Shown: positions 11,560-12,698 of the stretch, piece by piece | Layout of the letters: each line of letters begins with the position of its first letter | Numbering within the stretch: the first letter of the stretch is position 1 | DNA from: an uncultured Paraprevotella sp. | Lineage (GTDB): Bacteria > Bacteroidota > Bacteroidia > Bacteroidales > Bacteroidaceae | DNA: 12,698 bases | NCBI GenBank assembly: GCA_900770805.1 | Contig: CAAGLP010000110.1 | Span: forward strand, 1-12,698 | Reading direction: 5' to 3' | Position numbers and translations under genes: made by a program | Notes under the pieces: model-generated | Told to the model about the DNA's origin: nothing | Seen by the model: the letters and a program-made list of their open reading frames with translations, nothing else | The model's database searches: none

Positions 11560-12664
11560 ATATATAGAACGTCAAAATCTTGCTCTGACCTTTGATTACA
11601 CAAACGACTTTTTTGAGTTGTTTATCTATCAAGTTGCCCTTGTTGTCTCTGAAGAAGCGGAAGAAATTTATAGACTTTATCATCTTGCTTTCATTGAATA
11701 GTGACGGATCATGGAAGTATAGGCATAAAGTCTCAGAAGGTATCGCAATATCAGCCCTTGCATTATATCGTCTCAATTGATCGTTCTTCTTGACAAAGAT
11801 GTTAGAATACCAACCATGCCCAGTAACGGAACGTATGTCCATAATCTCATCGTCGAGTGACATATCCAAAGCTGGGAGGTAGTTCCCATTCCTTTTTCGG
11901 GATTCGTCACAAAGCAATACTTTATGACCCATTTGGAACAATTGGTCTTGGCACTCACGTTCCAGATCCGATGAAGTAAGTCCTTCAAAGAAACGTTCTG
12001 CTTTTGGAGTGTTGTGTGTAATGTGTCCTATATGAGTGGCTTTAAGTCCGCCGTTCTTTTTGTCAAACACAACATCCGTGTAATCTCCATTTTCTTTGAG
12101 ACGATGGTATTCTACTCTGTTGGCTTTGATGATATCCTCTTTCTGAATGATGTCAATACACCTTTTAATGTATTTGCAATGGTAACAATCCTTCGCCTTA
12201 TTGGTGAAGATAGTTCTCATCCTGTCCGTTATAGTAGGCTTGTAGAATGCACAACTGTTGCAATTCGTGGGGAAGTATGGATGGTTGTCGCTGAATATGA
12301 TTCCGTCCTGTCCAGGATTGGACTTTAGCCCCATTTGCGGCTCGTCTGTGATGCTTACTGTTTCGGGGATATCTGTTGGCTCCTCATCGGTAGATACGAG
12401 GTCACACTTGCAGTTCCATCGGTCGCCTGGGCGATGTTCATTCCAGAACGGGTGTTCTATTGGCAGAATGGTATTCCAAAAGACACGATGATCTGCACCA
12501 GGATTGATACTGGTGGACTCAACCCATTTGAGGTTTGGAAACACATCTTTTTCGCGTAGGAACTGTTTCCAGTCGGCTGCATGGTGTGCACGGATGACGG
12601 CAGTGTCGTATTCCGTTTTGAGCCAATGGCGCATTTGATGGTCGGCTATAGGCATAACCTCCTT
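11558..12664 (-). CDS. MuF-like head protein with C-terminal toxin-like domain (5' truncated)
   Basis: Residue numbers count from the first genuine codon (12664-12662), which follows the adapter. Residues 10-90 are the MuF/SPP1 gp7 minor head domain: YDTAVIRAHHAADWKQF (19-35), FPNLKWVESTS (42-52), LPIEHPFWNEHRPGDRWNCK (67-86). A linker with Cys pairs follows (C135xxC138, C160xxC163, C169), probably zinc-binding. Residues about 207-330 match a C-terminal pattern of Bacteroidetes MuF proteins: GGLKATHIGHITHN (205-218), GHKVLLCDESRKRNGNYLPA (246-265), LDMSLDDEIMDIRSV (266-280) and TLCLYFHDPSLF (312-323). The LD...DEIMDIRS part recalls PD-(D/E)XK nucleases and CdiA-like tRNase toxins, with Arg where Lys is usual. 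Such MuF-toxin fusions are known for temperate phages. The true N-terminus is missing. The gene leads the leftward virion operon visible here. Confidence 0.85.
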   Translation of the reverse strand, partial: KEVMPIADHQMRHWLKTEYDTAVIRAHHAADWKQFLREKDVFPNLKWVESTSINPGADHRVFWNTILPIEHPFWNEHRPGDRWNCKCDLVSTDEEPTDIPETVSITDEPQMGLKSNPGQDGIIFSDNHPYFPTNCNSCAFYKPTITDRMRTIFTNKAKDCYHCKYIKRCIDIIQKEDIIKANRVEYHRLKENGDYTDVVFDKKNGGLKATHIGHITHNTPKAERFFEGLTSSDLERECQDQLFQMGHKVLLCDESRKRNGNYLPALDMSLDDEIMDIRSVTGHGWYSNIFVKKNDQLRRYNARADIAIPSETLCLYFHDPSLFNESKMIKSINFFRFFRDNKGNLIDKQLKKVVCVIKGQSKILTFYI

Positions 12665-12698
12665 AGATCGGAAGAGCACACGTCTGAACTCCAGTCAC
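12665..12698. other. Illumina TruSeq adapter at the contig end (artefact)
   Basis: The terminal 34 bases equal the TruSeq index adapter, which begins AGATCGGAAGAGCACACG and ends CCAGTCAC. This is library sequence left at the contig end. Five codons of the MuF frame as read (GTG CTC TTC CGA TCT on the minus strand, MLFRS) come from it and must be dropped. Confidence 0.98.

Noticed and set aside
11436..11603. Longer start for the MuG-like protein at 11603
   Set aside because: The extension would overlap the MuF 3' end and cover the terminator and promoter region; family members start near MDIKEF-like sequence, matching the ATG at 11435.
1..12698. tRNA, rRNA, insertion sequence or diversity-generating retroelement
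   Set aside because: I looked for cloverleaf-like tRNA signals, conserved rRNA segments, IS-type transposases and reverse-transcriptase motifs and saw none. The only transposase is the MuA-like one of the phage itself.

Overview
The window looks like the left half of a Mu-like transposable temperate phage (or prophage) of a Bacteroidales host. Three things point there. The promoters fit the Bacteroidetes TAnnTTTG consensus (1760-1767, 10075-10082, 11463-11470), and Shine-Dalgarno sites are nearly absent. The gene content is Mu-like: a leftward repressor, a rightward early operon with MuA- and MuB-like transposition proteins, a DUF3164 protein, and MuF- and MuG-like head genes. Several small proteins also read like those of Bacteroides transposable prophages. 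The names are recognised from memory; no database search was possible.

Layout. Positions 1-1280 are mostly non-coding. They hold two clusters of short TTGG..TTACA repeats (319-395 and 912-981), one 78-residue gene (548-784) and a strong hairpin terminator (856-886). This is where the left phage end and its transposase sites would be expected. An XRE-type repressor (1281-1700, minus) faces the early operon across a compact switch at 1701-1809, where a perfect 19-bp dyad lies between the -33 and -7 elements of the early promoter. The early operon runs rightward from about 1773 to the terminator at 10036-10073. It carries small regulators (one a 56-residue protein resembling the N-terminal DNA-binding segment of the transposase), the transposase (3331-5439), its AAA+ ATPase partner (5471-6349), a RecA-like ATPase, many small tightly packed genes and DUF3164. 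One AT-rich gene (2595-2900) lies antisense inside it. A separately promoted 98-residue gene (10087-10383) follows the terminator.

From 10380 the strand switches. A leftward virion operon (MuF-toxin-like protein, MuG-like protein, tail-terminator-like protein) runs head-on into the early region and meets it at overlapping stop codons. Between the MuF and MuG genes, on the opposite strand, a promoter and an intrinsic terminator bracket a candidate small RNA of about 85 nt.

The last 34 bases (12665-12698) are Illumina TruSeq adapter, not biology. The MuF gene is therefore truncated at its 5' end, and any start codon or residue called inside the adapter is an artefact.

The items most worth following up are the stand-alone transposase-DNA-binding-domain mimic, the antisense small-RNA candidate beside a MuF-toxin gene, the atypical catalytic and Walker motifs of the MuA/MuB pair, and the two repeat clusters.
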